A stretch of DNA of 64,000 nucleotides from Rhynchopus euleeides. Taxonomy: Eukaryota > Euglenozoa > Diplonemea > Diplonemida > Diplonemidae. Under the pieces are notes generated by a model that was not told where the DNA came from, did not search any database, and worked only from the letters and a program-made list of their open reading frames with translations. Positions 9,738 through 20,138 of this stretch are shown here, in pieces (position 1 is the first letter of the stretch; every line of letters starts with the position of its first letter). The translations under genes were made by a program, and so were the position numbers. Location of the stretch: NCBI GenBank assembly GCA_963210315.1, contig OY723237.1:3348001-3412000 (forward strand). The letters are read 5' to 3'.

Positions 9738-10019
9738 ATCTACGGGGTCCCAGCACGGGGCCGTTGCCCGGGTATCTCCTGCCCGTACAGCGGCTCGGCT
9801 GGGTCTAGGTGGGGTTGGGGGTGATGTTGGGGTTGGGGTTCTACTTGGGGTGTGTGGAGGTGTTTGTATACGCCCCGAGACCTCCTGTTTCTCGGGGTGG
9901 GGTGCGGCTGGGGGCCCGACGGCGAACGCGATTTGTCCCCAGACGTGGTCGGCACCCCGGCCAGGGGGAACGTTAATCTCTTGCGCGGGTCCCCCCCGCT
10001 GGCCGGAGCGCCCGCCCCC
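9738..10019 (-). other. ORF1-ORF2 spacer of the retrotransposon
   Basis: About 280 bases of G/C-rich sequence separate the ORF1 stop from the annotated ORF2 frame. The ORF2 frame is open for some distance into this spacer without an ATG, and the truncated copy shows the same. Such a region could host re-initiation, a frameshift or a structured element. I see G/C-rich runs able to fold but no single convincing hairpin. Confidence 0.4.
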
Positions 10020-12539
10020 CTATTCCTCATCCGGCTTCTGCGGGTAGGGGGTAAGGCGGTTGGAACGAGGCTTCAGGTACGCCGTGATGGAGGCCTGCCT
10101 GGTCCTCCCGTTCCTGCTGGCTCCCGGCACCCTACAGGGTGGGGCCTCATCCCCGCCAACTGCCGTGGGCGTCAGGGCTTCGAGGAGGGGTGGGGCCGGC
10201 GGGGCAGGCTGGGCAGGCGGCGCCGGTGCTGCCGGCGGCACTGCTGCTGGCTGCGCTGGGGTCGGGGCGGCGCTCGACGTTGTTGGTGCCCCGGGTGCCA
10301 TAGGTGTCACGGGTTTACTGCTCGAATCACTGGGCGGGGCAGGGGCGGAGGAGTCAGAGGCGGCGGAGGTGGCAGAGGTGGTGGTGGTGGTGGTGGTGGT
10401 GCTGGGGGAGGAGCGGGCGGGTTTTGTGGGTGCTGGCAGGGCATCCGCAGCCGGCCCGGCCGTGGGCCCCGCCGGCGGTTTGCCCTTCGCCCCCTTGGAC
10501 GCACCCAGCCCCTTTGTGGCAGCGCTCAGCTCCCGCCTCACGGAGATGAGCATCTCCTGGTGTTGCAGCTTGCGCTGCTCCTCCGCGTCGCGCACCCCCT
10601 CTAGCAGGCCCTGCCAGCTCTGCCCGAGCTCGCTGGCCTGCTGCGTCAGCTGGCGCTGCACCCTCTCGCCCTCCTCCTTCCCTGCCTGTTGGAGGTCAGC
10701 TCGAAGGGTAGTGTCGAGCTGGGTTGCCTTCTCGGCAAGGGCCTTGAGCTGCTGGGCCCCGTGCCGCGCCATCTGCGCCTCGCAGGTCCCCCGCAGCTCC
10801 CCACACACCTCATCCAGGCGGCTCTGGAGGCGGGCCACCTGCTCCCCGGTCGCCCGCTCCGACTGCTGCTGGGCGGCCGTGGCGTCCTTGCGGTCAGCCT
10901 CGCAGGAGGCTCGCAGGTCGCGCACCGTGACCCCCAGGCGCTCCGTCTGCCGCCGCAGCTCGCCCACCGCGGCTTCCCCCTGCTGCGCCTCCCACGCCCT
11001 GCGGAGCTCCGCCACCGCCGCGTCCAGGCGCTGCTGCTCCTGCCCGCGCTGCGCCTCCAGGTCGGCCCTGACCGCGTCCACCTCCGCCTGGAGCTGCTGC
11101 GCCTGGTGGTGGGAGAGGGGCGTCTGCTCGCTCGCCTCCGCGGCTTGCAGGCTCAGCATGGCCTTGCAAGCGCCGCTGAGGCGCTCCTCAAGCGCCCGGT
11201 GCTTGAGGTCCCGCTGCGCGAGCTGGCCCTGCATGTCGGCCTCGAGGGCCTTGTGGCTGGCCTCCCAGCCCTTGCGCGACGCAGTCAGATCCGTCGCATG
11301 CGCGCGGCCTTGCCCCTCCAAGGCGGTGAGCCCAGCAGCCAGCTTCTGCAGATCCGTGCTCGCTGCTGCCTCACCCACCGCCTTGCCCAGCCCTTCGACA
11401 TGCTCGCGGAGGCGGGAGACCGTCACGCCCATCGACTGCTGGTGCTTCGCGACCTCCAGGAGCTGGGCCTTGCGCTCCTTTAGTTCACGCTCCGTTTTCA
11501 GTGTGGACGTAGTGGCTGTAGTGGTGGGGGGTGTGGTGGTGGGGCGCTCCTGGAGGCTCTTCAGCAGGGCCCCTTGCGCCTGCAGCTGCTCCTCCTGGCG
11601 GCCGAGGCGGTCCCCCATGCGCTGCATCTGCAGCTCGTGCTGCTGGGCGTGGCTGTCCAGCCGGGCCTCGAGCAGCGCCACCTGCTCGGCGTGCTGCTCC
11701 CCCTGGCGGCGCAGGCGGTCTTCGAGCCACTGCTCTGACAGGCCCGGGTGCCCCTGCATCGCCTCCATCCGCTGCCCCAGCTCGCCCTGCCGTGCCTGCT
11801 GGGTCAGCAGCTGGGCCTCCAGCCGCTTGCGGTGGCCGTCCTGGTCCTGCAGGAGGCGGCGCAGGCCCTGCAGCTCGGCTTGACAAGCCGCGCCGTCGCC
11901 CTGCGTGGCGGAGTCGGCGGCGGCAGGTGCGGGGTCATGCCCGAGCTCCCGCAGGCGCCCGGCGAGCTTCTCCAGATCCTTCTGGAGCTGGGCAGCTCTC
12001 TGCTGTGCCTGCTGCGCCTGCTGCTTCGCCGCCGCTGCTGCTCCGCCACCACGCCCGGTCCGCCCAACCGTGCCGCTGGCCTGCGACTTCGCAGACCTTC
12101 CCGCCTTCGCGGCCGTGGCGCGCTCCTCCTGGAGCCTGTCGCGGACGCTCTCATAGCGCCGCTTCAGGCGGAGCACCTCCTCGGCCTGCTTCTTCGCGGC
12201 CGCCTCCCTCTGCTTCTGCTCCTCGAGGAGCAGCGTGTCCGTCAGGACCACCTCCTTCCCGTTGACTACTAGAGTCCATGTGGGGGGGGTGCCGTGGGTG
12301 GGGGGTTGCTCGGCAGCGAGGACGGCGACGCCGCCCTCCAGGCTGTCCAGCGCCGCCTCCCACCGGAGGTGGTCGAGAATGGTGCGCACGTGGGCGGCAC
12401 CATAGAGGGGGGGAAGGGGTTGGAGCTCGTATCTGCGAGGTTCCGTGAATTCGAGGGGGGGCAGGGGGGCGGCCTGTTGGCCACCGGCCTGGGAGCCGGT
12501 GTTCCCGGAGGAGACCCCGTGGAGGTCGGCCTGTGACAT
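10020..12539 (-). CDS. Retrotransposon ORF1, long coiled-coil protein
   Basis: This 839-residue product starts at an ATG at 12537-12539. An N-terminal segment of about 100 residues (Pro-rich, then a small globular-looking part with Trp-Thr-Leu-Val-Val-Asn) leads into coiled coil with dense Gln, Glu, Arg and Leu heptads from about residue 105 to 640. A low-complexity Ala/Pro/Ser/Thr region and a basic C-terminus ending near Arg-Leu-Thr-Pro-Tyr follow. It sits directly upstream of ORF2 on the same strand and has a truncated homologue at 1781-3817, so I assign it as ORF1 of the element. Known LINE ORF1 proteins are trimeric coiled-coil RNA-binding chaperones. I see no canonical RNA-binding fold here, so the analogy is structural only. 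Confidence 0.8.
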   Translation of the reverse strand: MSQADLHGVSSGNTGSQAGGQQAAPLPPLEFTEPRRYELQPLPPLYGAAHVRTILDHLRWEAALDSLEGGVAVLAAEQPPTHGTPPTWTLVVNGKEVVLTDTLLLEEQKQREAAAKKQAEEVLRLKRRYESVRDRLQEERATAAKAGRSAKSQASGTVGRTGRGGGAAAAAKQQAQQAQQRAAQLQKDLEKLAGRLRELGHDPAPAAADSATQGDGAACQAELQGLRRLLQDQDGHRKRLEAQLLTQQARQGELGQRMEAMQGHPGLSEQWLEDRLRRQGEQHAEQVALLEARLDSHAQQHELQMQRMGDRLGRQEEQLQAQGALLKSLQERPTTTPPTTTATTSTLKTERELKERKAQLLEVAKHQQSMGVTVSRLREHVEGLGKAVGEAAASTDLQKLAAGLTALEGQGRAHATDLTASRKGWEASHKALEADMQGQLAQRDLKHRALEERLSGACKAMLSLQAAEASEQTPLSHHQAQQLQAEVDAVRADLEAQRGQEQQRLDAAVAELRRAWEAQQGEAAVGELRRQTERLGVTVRDLRASCEADRKDATAAQQQSERATGEQVARLQSRLDEVCGELRGTCEAQMARHGAQQLKALAEKATQLDTTLRADLQQAGKEEGERVQRQLTQQASELGQSWQGLLEGVRDAEEQRKLQHQEMLISVRRELSAATKGLGASKGAKGKPPAGPTAGPAADALPAPTKPARSSPSTTTTTTTTSATSAASDSSAPAPPSDSSSKPVTPMAPGAPTTSSAAPTPAQPAAVPPAAPAPPAQPAPPAPPLLEALTPTAVGGDEAPPCRVPGASRNGRTRQASITAYLKPRSNRLTPYPQKPDEE

Positions 12540-12566
12540 CCTGCCCGTGTATCCCTCTCTCCTCCT

Positions 12567-12581
12567 GTGTGTGTGTGTGTG
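12567..12581. repeat. (GT)n microsatellite upstream of ORF1 of the complete retrotransposon
   Basis: About seven GT units mark the likely 5' boundary of the complete element. A similar run lies at the junction of the two copies (3819-3835). Confidence 0.75.
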
Positions 12582-12971
12582 CCCCTCAGAGTGCTCATCT
12601 GAATATCATTTCAAATATCAACCGCGCGCGAGATGCCAGGGGGGGGGGGGGGCAGGGGCTGGGGTAATTTTCTGGGGGGTCGTGAACGTCGGGGGGGGGG
12701 GGGGTAGGGGGGGGGGCTGGCGTGCAGGGTGCAGGCAGCGCGCGCAAATGCGACCTGTTTCCGGGTGCCCGCGCGCTCCCGGCGACCGTGCACCCTGGGT
12801 GCACGGGTTTGGGCTGAATCTGGGTGACGTACGAGTAGGGCTCCCACCCTGAAAATGGGCTATCTGCAGTCACTCCAGGGACCTGACATCACCTGAAAGT
12901 GACCCAAAAGTGCGGAATCTTCGACTCGCGGAATCGCGATTGACCCCTTCCATTGCACTCTTTGGGCTCTG
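12582..12971. other. Intergenic DNA with poly-G tracts
   Basis: Two G runs of 12 or more bases lie near 12641-12652 and 12692-12717, and a G/C-rich stretch follows. I see no credible reading frame. Confidence 0.6.
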
Positions 12972-13590
12972 TGCGGATCGTAGTGGGGTCACACTGTGGG
13001 TCTAGGTGCCAAGCTTCACCCATGAAATGTGGGTCTAGTTCAGGGGCTGGTCATAGGAGACTGTGATGGGAGGCCGAGAGTCAGCCAGCCCACCCACCCA
13101 GCGGGACCCCCTCCACGAGTGTTCCAAAACCCCGTTCTTTTGAACGTTTGAAACTTTTGCGGATCGTAGTGGGGTCACACTGTGGGTCTAGGTGCCCAGC
13201 TTCACCCATGAAAAAGCGGTCTGGTTCAGGGGCTGGTTATGGGTGAAGGGTGACTGGGTGACACACACCATGACACCCCACCCCACCCAGCGGGACCCCC
13301 TCCTCGGGTATTCCAAAACCCCTTTCTTTTGAACGTTTGGAATTTGTGCGGATCACAGTGGGGTCACTTTGATGGTGTGTGAGCCAAGTATCACCCATGA
13401 AACACGGGTCTGGTTCAGGGACTGGTCGTGGGAGAAGGTGGCTGGGAGGCAGCCAGTCCACTACACCCCACCTACCCACCCAGCGGGACCCCCCCCTCGG
13501 ATTTTCCAAAAACCCGTTCTTTTGAACGTTTGGAATCTGTGCGGATCGCAGTGGGGTCATTTTGGCCATGGGGTGCCCATTTACACCTAT
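12972..13590. repeat. Tandem repeat of ~186-193 bp, about 3.3 copies
   Basis: Each unit begins with TGCGGATCGTAGTGGGGTCA or a close variant (near 12972, 13158, 13347 and 13540). It continues through a CACCCATGAAA segment, then GGTTCAGGGGCTGGT-like and CCCAGCGGGACCCCC segments, and ends in CTTTTGAACGTTTGGAA. The fourth unit is cut short near 13590. Diverged single copies occur at 22125-22320 and, in part, at 39680-39725, so the sequence is also dispersed. Confidence 0.85.
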
Positions 13591-16489
13591 TACTGGGGAA
13601 CATCAATTGGGTGAAAGTACCACCTCCTGACCCCCCCCCCCCCCATCCCGCTGCCGCGGGAAGCTGCCGTTCGGCACAACGCAGCATTACCGGCAAGACA
13701 CGCTCGTCCACACAAAGAAAGCAGCTCCAAGCCAAAGTCTCTCCCTCCACTCTGTGTGTTATCTTTTTTTCCCCCGCGCCCAACGAACGAACAGGGCCCC
13801 AAGGCTTTGGTTTTACTGTCAGTCAGCCCACCAAACACAGCGCCACTCTTGCACGATCCAACGCGCTGACAGGGAGACGGGGAGTGTCAACGGGCAACAG
13901 CTTGCCTCTGGCTTGCGATTGTCGGTTCTACAAAAAAAGAGAACATCACCGACACCCCCCTCCCCTCGCCCCCGCCTCCGCCCCCATGCACCATCCCCAG
14001 ATCCATATCTCGGGAGAGGCAAATCTGGGGCAATTTTTACGCCCCCCCCCCCCCTCCCGCCCCCACAAAACAACACCTGCGCCCCACACGCGCCTTCCTG
14101 GCAACGCACTGCACATCGCTGGCCAGTTTTCCTGTGCAGCGCCGACTGCGATGGAGTGCAATCTCCCCACCACCCCCCCCGACGTCAACTCTCACTGGGT
14201 CTCCGACGCCACCCCAGCTGCTGTTGAGTGAATGTTATTTCTTTATGGTGTGCACGCCCTACGCCATTGCGTGCAGGGTTCGGTTGTCTTGCGCTTTCCC
14301 CCCCCTTTTTTTTCTGTAGACGAATTCCACCGCTTCATTCTGTTCTCCTTCATACACCCCACCCCCACCCCCTCCATCCCCCCAGCCCCCCTAACGAGTG
14401 GAGGGTGATCAGTCTTGTGCTCCCTTCTACTTCTATTTCACTACCCCTCCAGCCCTCCCTCCTTCAGCATCGACACTGTGTCCGCTATCTATCATCACTT
14501 ATGTTATGCGACACCTGTTGTGCCGCAGGGGCAGTGTCTTGCCTGTTGTTATGTTTCCTGTCCGTCGTACAGTTTCCCCCGCGGGAGGTGCTCTTTCATG
14601 GTATGCGGGGATGTGAATCCCTCAGGGAGCAGCGCCCCTGCCACAAGCAGAGCTGGATGGTATGGCTCGATGTAAAGTTGGAAAAAAGGAGGCCAAGAAC
14701 CGCTCCGGAATTGATCACCCGGAGTCCTTAGATCCTGTGAGTACGCTGACGAGTTGCAACACAGGGGAGGGATCCGTACGGAAGGCAACGAAATTGGTTC
14801 TGACCTATCCTCCAACTGAGCTGAAGTATCCTCATCCCCCTACCCCAGTACTCCTCTTCAAGTAAGTATGTTTACTTTTCCTTTGAGTAAGAAGCATCTT
14901 GCGCCTTTCTCCGCGAGGTCATCCACATTTGTTGACGGACAGAGCTTGACCCGGACAAAACAGAACAGTGCACACTAAGGGATGGGCCGAGTGAGTGCGT
15001 GACATGGGAATGGTGCCCCGCCGTGGTCGCCCCAGGCCTGACGCGGCCCGAGTGCTATCATCTACAGCATAAGTGCCCTACAGAGGACTTGAACCTCACC
15101 GTGTGTGTTGCCCGCCCTCAAGGGGCGGCAGATTGCAAAACAAAATGACCACCATCGACAACAAAACAAAAAAGCACAATACACCGGAGCGCATAAAAAA
15201 AACAGTTCCCCTTCCCGTAGACAAGTCTTCCCACACCCCAGGGTGTGTGCGCTGTGGAATAAGTTAGCCGCATCAGGCCCCCCCCACCCCCCCGCTGGAG
15301 TCGTCCTCTCTCCAGCCAAAATTTGGGCTTTACGGCGACAAAGACAGCAGCACACACAGTGCACCCCACGCATCCTAACCATGAAGGGGCAAGGGGAGTG
15401 AGTGGCACTGCTCTGGGGTAGTGGGTGCTGGGGAGTGATGGCAGTGCGGACAGCCCGCAAGCGACTACGCCCCCGCCCTCACGGAGCTGCAGAAGCGGCT
15501 CCCGACAGGAGGCAGGACCGATAGAGCTCCTGTGTGTGTGTGCCGTGCGCGCCACCAATCCCCTACAATACGCCCCACGCCCACGCCCTCCCCCACCCCA
15601 ACACCCATGCTTTACATGCTTTTGTCATCACACCCGTGCGCCCACAACAAGTTAGGCCTTATATTTGGCTGCGTTCAACGAAAATGTTTAGCGAAGTCGA
15701 GGCCTCACTCTCTCGTCAGGAGTCAACAGCATTGCGGCGAAGGTCGCGTTCAACCAGAACCGGTCAACATCGTCATCAACTGATGACAGCAGCTGAGCGG
15801 TTTTAGAGGAGAAGCGGGTCGCGTGCGCATTGCAATACATTCCTTTGCCTTCTCTTCTCGTCGTACTCCATCGACCCTGAGGCGATGCTGACCTTCTGAA
15901 TCGGAAGCATTGTACGAACAGCCTCCCTCACCCCAGAGGGTGTTTTGTTGCGGAAGTGGAGTGACTTGCTGGCAACCGCTGCCGAGCTGTAACTCCATAT
16001 GCTTGCTCCGCTAGCCGAGCAGGCGGTGGCTGATCGTGTAGGCTTTCACTCTTCAGCCGTGGTGTGATCTTCACCAGGAGATCAATATCATCGTTCTTCA
16101 GGGCGATGGAAGTACCGACGAGACCGATTAAAGGCAAGCTGCGTTCAACGAAAAAAGACACTTCTTTCCGGAGTTTAGCTAGCACCAGGGCTTCCGCTAA
16201 TCGCCCACCTCCAAAATTTCTGTGGGCGATAAATTTCTTGCAAAAAAGGCCCCTAAAAAAATTTTGCTCGGGCGCTTCGCGCCCTCGCGCTCCGGGCATT
16301 AGCCAGTTGATGCATGATGTTCCGTTATCCTGAGAGCCAGCTCAGGGTGGGACTGGCCTTTGCAACTTGTACAAAGCCCGCCTTGCTTTCTGACCTCCAC
16401 TCAGATTGGATGTGAGTTGGGCTGCGTTTTGAGTGTGGCACGGACTCCACCGATGTGACGATAAATTGTCATCACAAGGACATGCCACA
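13591..16489. other. Intergenic DNA, no supported gene
   Basis: The stretch has poly-C runs (13627-13644, 14041-14053), C/T-rich tracts and short unrelated reading frames. A repeated intergenic motif lies at 14389-14447, and a small hairpin (GGGCGC-TTC-GCGCCC) at 16270-16284. I found no frame with recognisable domains. A T-arm-like sequence on the minus strand near 15075-15100 lacks the rest of a tRNA. Confidence 0.5.
14389..14447 (+). repeat. Intergenic motif, copy 1 (AACGAGTG...CTTCTACTTCTATTTCA)
   Basis: The block pairs AACGAGTGGAGGG with GATCAGTCTTGTGCTCC and TTCTACTTCTATTTCA. Closely similar blocks in the same orientation occur at 22538-22600 and 26201-26250, and each lies in the stretch ahead of a + strand gene. 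The function is unknown: a shared 3'/5' processing region or an old short interspersed element are both possible. Confidence 0.55.
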
Positions 16490-16553
16490 TGAGGGGGTCT
16501 GGGGGGCGGAGCCCCCCAGCCGCCGGAGGCCACGGTAGTGAACATCTCTTGTG
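16490..16553 (+). repeat. Dispersed GC-rich hairpin repeat, copy 1
   Basis: The core reads GTCTGGGGGGCGGAGCCCCC, then CAGCCGCCGGAGGCCACGGT and AGTGAACATCT. The centre is a GGGGGG-CGGA-GCCCCCC-type hairpin. At least ten copies occur in this window on both strands. The upstream flank near 16453 contains GATGTGACGATAAATTGTC, also present at 46830 beside another copy and a LINE fragment. Confidence 0.85.
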
Positions 16554-16936
16554 GGCGGAAGGGAGGGCAACTTTTTTCTAGGTTTCGACTTACGAAACCG
16601 AGAAGAACAGTGCATACCAGCCATACCTGGCACGAGACCAGTGCCTCCACTCCAGGCCAGCTTCCTCCAGCCAAACTTCCGGGGCGATTTCGCCCAAAAA
16701 TTACTGGCCCAAAAAAAAAGGGGGGGGGGGGCGATTTCGCCCACTGAAAATGGGGGAAAAAAATAAAAAGGGGGTTTTCGCCCAAAAATCGCCCTCGCGG
16801 AAACCCTGGCTAGCACGATTCAGTTGGGCGATTCATTTGTCTGGTTTTTCTACCCCACACCCCGCTCCCCCTGCAGGCATGAATGGGCCACTGCCCAGGT
16901 CGCAGGGGCGCGGCACCCATCGCCGCCACAGCTGAC

Positions 16937-18622
16937 ATGGATGTCGACTGCACACCCCCCGGCAACACCGCCCTCCCTGCCTGCCCCTCCGGCGGCTACG
17001 CCTGGATCAACGCAATCTCGCAGGGGAGCGCTGGCAGCGCCAGCGGCACCGATGCCGACACAGAGCACCCCGATGGGGCACCCGACGCACGCAAGGCTGG
17101 AGGGGGTGCCCTTGGGATGACGCTTGATGCGGCGCATGGCGGGGGTGCAGCGTATTACAGCCACCACCACGACCAACACTCCCCACCGCCGCGCCGCGCC
17201 GCGCCTGTCAACACGTTTGTCTGCAAGCGCCCTCTCGATTCCTTCGCAAAGGAGATGCTGGCCGCACTGGCTGCGCCAGCACAGCCCGCAGCCCCTTGGG
17301 CCACGGCGTGCCAACCCTCACCTATTCCACCAAGCCCTGGCCTCCCGCCTCCGCCGAGGCGTGTCTTGGGTGCTGTCACCACCGCCGCCGCCGCCGCCGC
17401 CGCCGTCCCTCCGCAGCAAAAGGCACAGCATAACCCCGCGCTGTCGGAGGGCTACCGCCAGGCGAGGCTGCCTGCAGCGACCCCACCGATGGGGCCCTGC
17501 GAGGCATCGTCAGGCGATCCCGTGCTGGCCCCGCTGAATCTGTACACCCCGGGGCCTGGGCTGGGGAGGAAGCGGAGGCGGTCCTCCGCCAGCAGCGACA
17601 TGTCGCGGCCCTCGCCCCAGCTGGCGCCTGGCACGCCGCCGATGGTGGGGAGGCAGGCTGTGCCGTACAGGCCGCTGCTGTCTCCTGCGCAGCATGACCT
17701 GCAGGAGATGTCGCTCTGCGCTCAGAAGCGAACCGGCGCGGATTCCGAGATGGATGGACACACATATGACAGCACATCGGCATCACATGCCTTGCCTTCG
17801 TATAGCGGGTCTGCTCCATCAAAGCGGTGGTGCCTTGACCTCGTCTCCGACGCGTTGAACGAGCTTGACTCTGCAGAGGAGAACCAGCTCCAGGCGTTTG
17901 ACCCTGAGGCAGCGGAAGCCCTTTTTGGACACTACCATGCGATGTGCCCTGCGCCTGCGGAGCAGCCCCGTTTCCCGGAGGAGACTGGGTCGCGGTTTAT
18001 CTCCGGGCAGGGCCTGGAGGCGGTGAAGTCTGACATCGGGTGGTGTGACAGGTGCACCCCTGGGGTGACTGCGTTCTTCTTCATCCTCCGGACGCGGTAT
18101 ATAGGGTTGGTTTCCGAGGCAGAGTGGATGCGGGGGTTTTCGCTGCTGAACTGCTCGACTCTGGCGGATGCGCGGCACAGATGCCTGCTGCTGCACCACC
18201 AGATCGTGCAGGAGAAGGAGGTTTACCAGCAGTATATGGCGCATTCGTTTCACTTCTTCAAGGATCCGGGTTCTCGGGTGATCAGCCGTGCCCTGGCGCA
18301 GAAGCTGCTGATCGTGGTGGCTGGGGGGTCTTCAGTATTCACGCACAGCTTTTCGCACTACCTTGCGCAGGCGGAGGTGCCATGTGTCAACTTCGACCAG
18401 TGGCAGAACTTCCTCCCTTTCTCCACCGAAGTCGACGAGGCCTGTACAACGTACAGCTGCACCGACGCCTGGCCAACGCTTTATGACGAATATGTCACGT
18501 GGCGGAGGGGAAACACCTCACCTCCACTCGGTGGTGGTGGGGCCGGAGGTGGTGGTGTCGGTGTCGGTGTCAGTGGCACCGACATGTCAAATAAACGGCA
18601 GCGACGCGAAGCTTTCGCATAA
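16937..18622 (+). CDS. DCN1-like cullin neddylation co-E3 (DCUN1/PONY domain protein)
   Basis: The reading frame encodes a low-complexity Pro/Ala/Ser-rich N-terminal half, then a cullin-binding PONY domain over roughly the last 220 residues. Recognisable features are the Glu-Ala-Glu-Trp-Met-Arg-Gly-Phe helix, a Tyr-Met-Ala-His-Ser-Phe-His-Phe-Phe segment, Trp-Gln-Asn-Phe-Leu-Pro-Phe, and the C-terminal Asp-Ala-Trp-Pro-Thr-Leu-Tyr-Asp-Glu-Tyr-Val-Thr-Trp signature. Proteins with this domain hold cullins and the NEDD8 E2 together to promote cullin neddylation. The usual N-terminal UBA domain is not evident. At about 561 residues it is much longer than the typical 250-300, because of the disordered N-terminus. 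I prefer the ATG at 16937 for its context. An in-frame ATG at 16883 would add 18 residues. A Gly/Val-rich tail and a basic end follow the domain. Confidence 0.82.
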   Translation: MDVDCTPPGNTALPACPSGGYAWINAISQGSAGSASGTDADTEHPDGAPDARKAGGGALGMTLDAAHGGGAAYYSHHHDQHSPPPRRAAPVNTFVCKRPLDSFAKEMLAALAAPAQPAAPWATACQPSPIPPSPGLPPPPRRVLGAVTTAAAAAAAVPPQQKAQHNPALSEGYRQARLPAATPPMGPCEASSGDPVLAPLNLYTPGPGLGRKRRRSSASSDMSRPSPQLAPGTPPMVGRQAVPYRPLLSPAQHDLQEMSLCAQKRTGADSEMDGHTYDSTSASHALPSYSGSAPSKRWCLDLVSDALNELDSAEENQLQAFDPEAAEALFGHYHAMCPAPAEQPRFPEETGSRFISGQGLEAVKSDIGWCDRCTPGVTAFFFILRTRYIGLVSEAEWMRGFSLLNCSTLADARHRCLLLHHQIVQEKEVYQQYMAHSFHFFKDPGSRVISRALAQKLLIVVAGGSSVFTHSFSHYLAQAEVPCVNFDQWQNFLPFSTEVDEACTTYSCTDAWPTLYDEYVTWRRGNTSPPLGGGGAGGGGVGVGVSGTDMSNKRQRREAFA

Positions 18623-20138
18623 GCTGAGCTGCTCCCGGAGGTGGATGGGTGGGTGGGTGGTGGTGGGGATGGGGGGGGGGGGGGGTGGGTGGGTGGGTCC
18701 GGTTTCTGTTGTTTTCACAACAACAAGATCCTCTGATACGCGGCGGAGAGAAACAAAAGGAGGAATGCTATCCAGCGGGGCAGTGCTTATGTTCATCATC
18801 TAGGTGGCAACACACGATCTACCTATTGTTTCATGCACAAACAAAACCCGGACTCTTTTGTTTTTTTTTTGCCTTGGTGCTATAACTGTGCGCACAGACA
18901 CACCCAAACCTTCATTCGTTTAAAAAATCGGGGTGGTGATGGTCCTGGTGGTAGTGGCGGTGATGCGTGATCACACACTGTGAAGAGAGGGTGGTGGTGG
19001 TGGTGCGCCGTTCCACCCTACTCCACAGAAGGCCGGCAGAGTGCCTTCACCTTTGAAGCGCAAAAGAAGCAAACGCAACGCCCCCCACCTCCCCCCCAAC
19101 CCTCACACCCCCCTATCTCAGCATCTCTCCCGTTGGCAGAGCTTTGACACACAGCGCGAAAGGCACGCACCTCATCCCCCCCTCCCCCCCCACCACCGGG
19201 CCGCGTCATTCCGGAGACCGGCAGACGCGAACACCCCCTGCCAGCACAAACAGCATGGTGGTGTCTCTGCGTCGATGTTTAGGTGGATACTCAGCTCAAC
19301 AGCTCCAATCTGGACCACACTTTTCTGCCGTCGCTGAACCGACGTATTCTGTTCTCACATATCCCCAGCTGTAGAGACGTGCTGTGGCCTGCCCACAACC
19401 CCCCCTTGGGCTGCCGTCTCTCCCCCCTGCTGTGGGCGTGTCTGTGTGCACATGGTGGGTGTGTTGGGAGGGAGGGTGTCTCCATCCCCTCGCTCTTTAT
19501 ATCCCTCGTTCTGGCCACACTGCAACGAGCCCGATGCTGGCGCAGTCTGTTTTTTTTTGGGGGGAGGGGAGGGGGGGGGACAGAGGCTTGGCCACAGCCT
19601 TTGTGTCTGTGTGCCATACCGAGCGTTTATCCAGACCAAAACACACACCCATTGCCTTCCAGTTGCATGGTGCCCTCTTCTACGGCTGATGGTGCGGTAC
19701 TCCGGGTGTCTGAAGATATGTTATAACAAGCGGAAGGGGGGGGGGGTTTATGGGTGTCGACGTGCGAACCTTACTTTTTATCCACTTCACGACCCCCACG
19801 TCGTGAGCGCTGCAGGGGATACGATACGCTCTCACTTATGTATTCTTCACAGATTATGGGTTCTCATCCCACACCCCCTCTCTCCCCCCCGTCTCTATTG
19901 GTTACTTCATCGGGCATTGGTGCCTGTCCCTAACCTGCGTAGAAGATGCTGTCAGGAGTACACCCTTCCCCACCCCTTCCCACCCCTCTCTCCAACAATC
20001 CCTGTGCCGCACACCTGGTGTGGTGACTTCCAGAGATTATTTGCATGCACGGCACGACTCCTGCCGACCCCCCCCTCCCCACACACACCCCTACATCCTT
20101 CACCAGGGGGCGCACAGGGGGGTGCACGGTTGTGCACA
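18623..20138. other. Intergenic DNA between the DCN1-like and LRR genes
   Basis: The region carries (GGT)n/(GTGG)n and poly-G runs, C/T-rich stretches and no supported gene. The part at 18800-18925 (GATCTACCT..., GCCTTGGTGCTATAACTGTGCGCACA) resembles 61690-61755 in intron 3 of the UEV gene. The open frame upstream of the LRR start is not conserved-looking and I take it as untranslated. Confidence 0.5.

Larger units (their letters stand above)
3836..12566 (-). mobile_element. Complete-looking OTU/LINE-type non-LTR retrotransposon
   Basis: The element is read on the minus strand. A short 5' leader (12540-12566) is followed by ORF1 (839 codons), a GC-rich spacer of roughly 280 bases, ORF2 (about 1,947 codons) and a 3' tail of about 58 bases ending in (CA)n. 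Both reading frames are intact, so the copy may be young or active. No long terminal repeats flank it, and the endonuclease is of the APE type, so it is a LINE-like retrotransposon. I could not identify target-site duplications with confidence, because both ends sit in simple repeats. Confidence 0.85.

Noticed and set aside
10060..11883. 607-codon + strand frame, Ser/Arg/Cys-rich
   Set aside because: Antisense of the complete element's ORF1, with no domain and improbable composition.
15060..15110. tRNA on the minus strand
   Set aside because: A T-arm-like GGTTCAAGTCC and a possible 3' acceptor exist, but no matching 5' acceptor, D-arm or anticodon arm precedes them.
19446..20138. N-terminal extension of the LRR protein
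   Set aside because: The frame is open but the sequence is low-complexity, and the ATG at 20139 directly precedes the conserved part.
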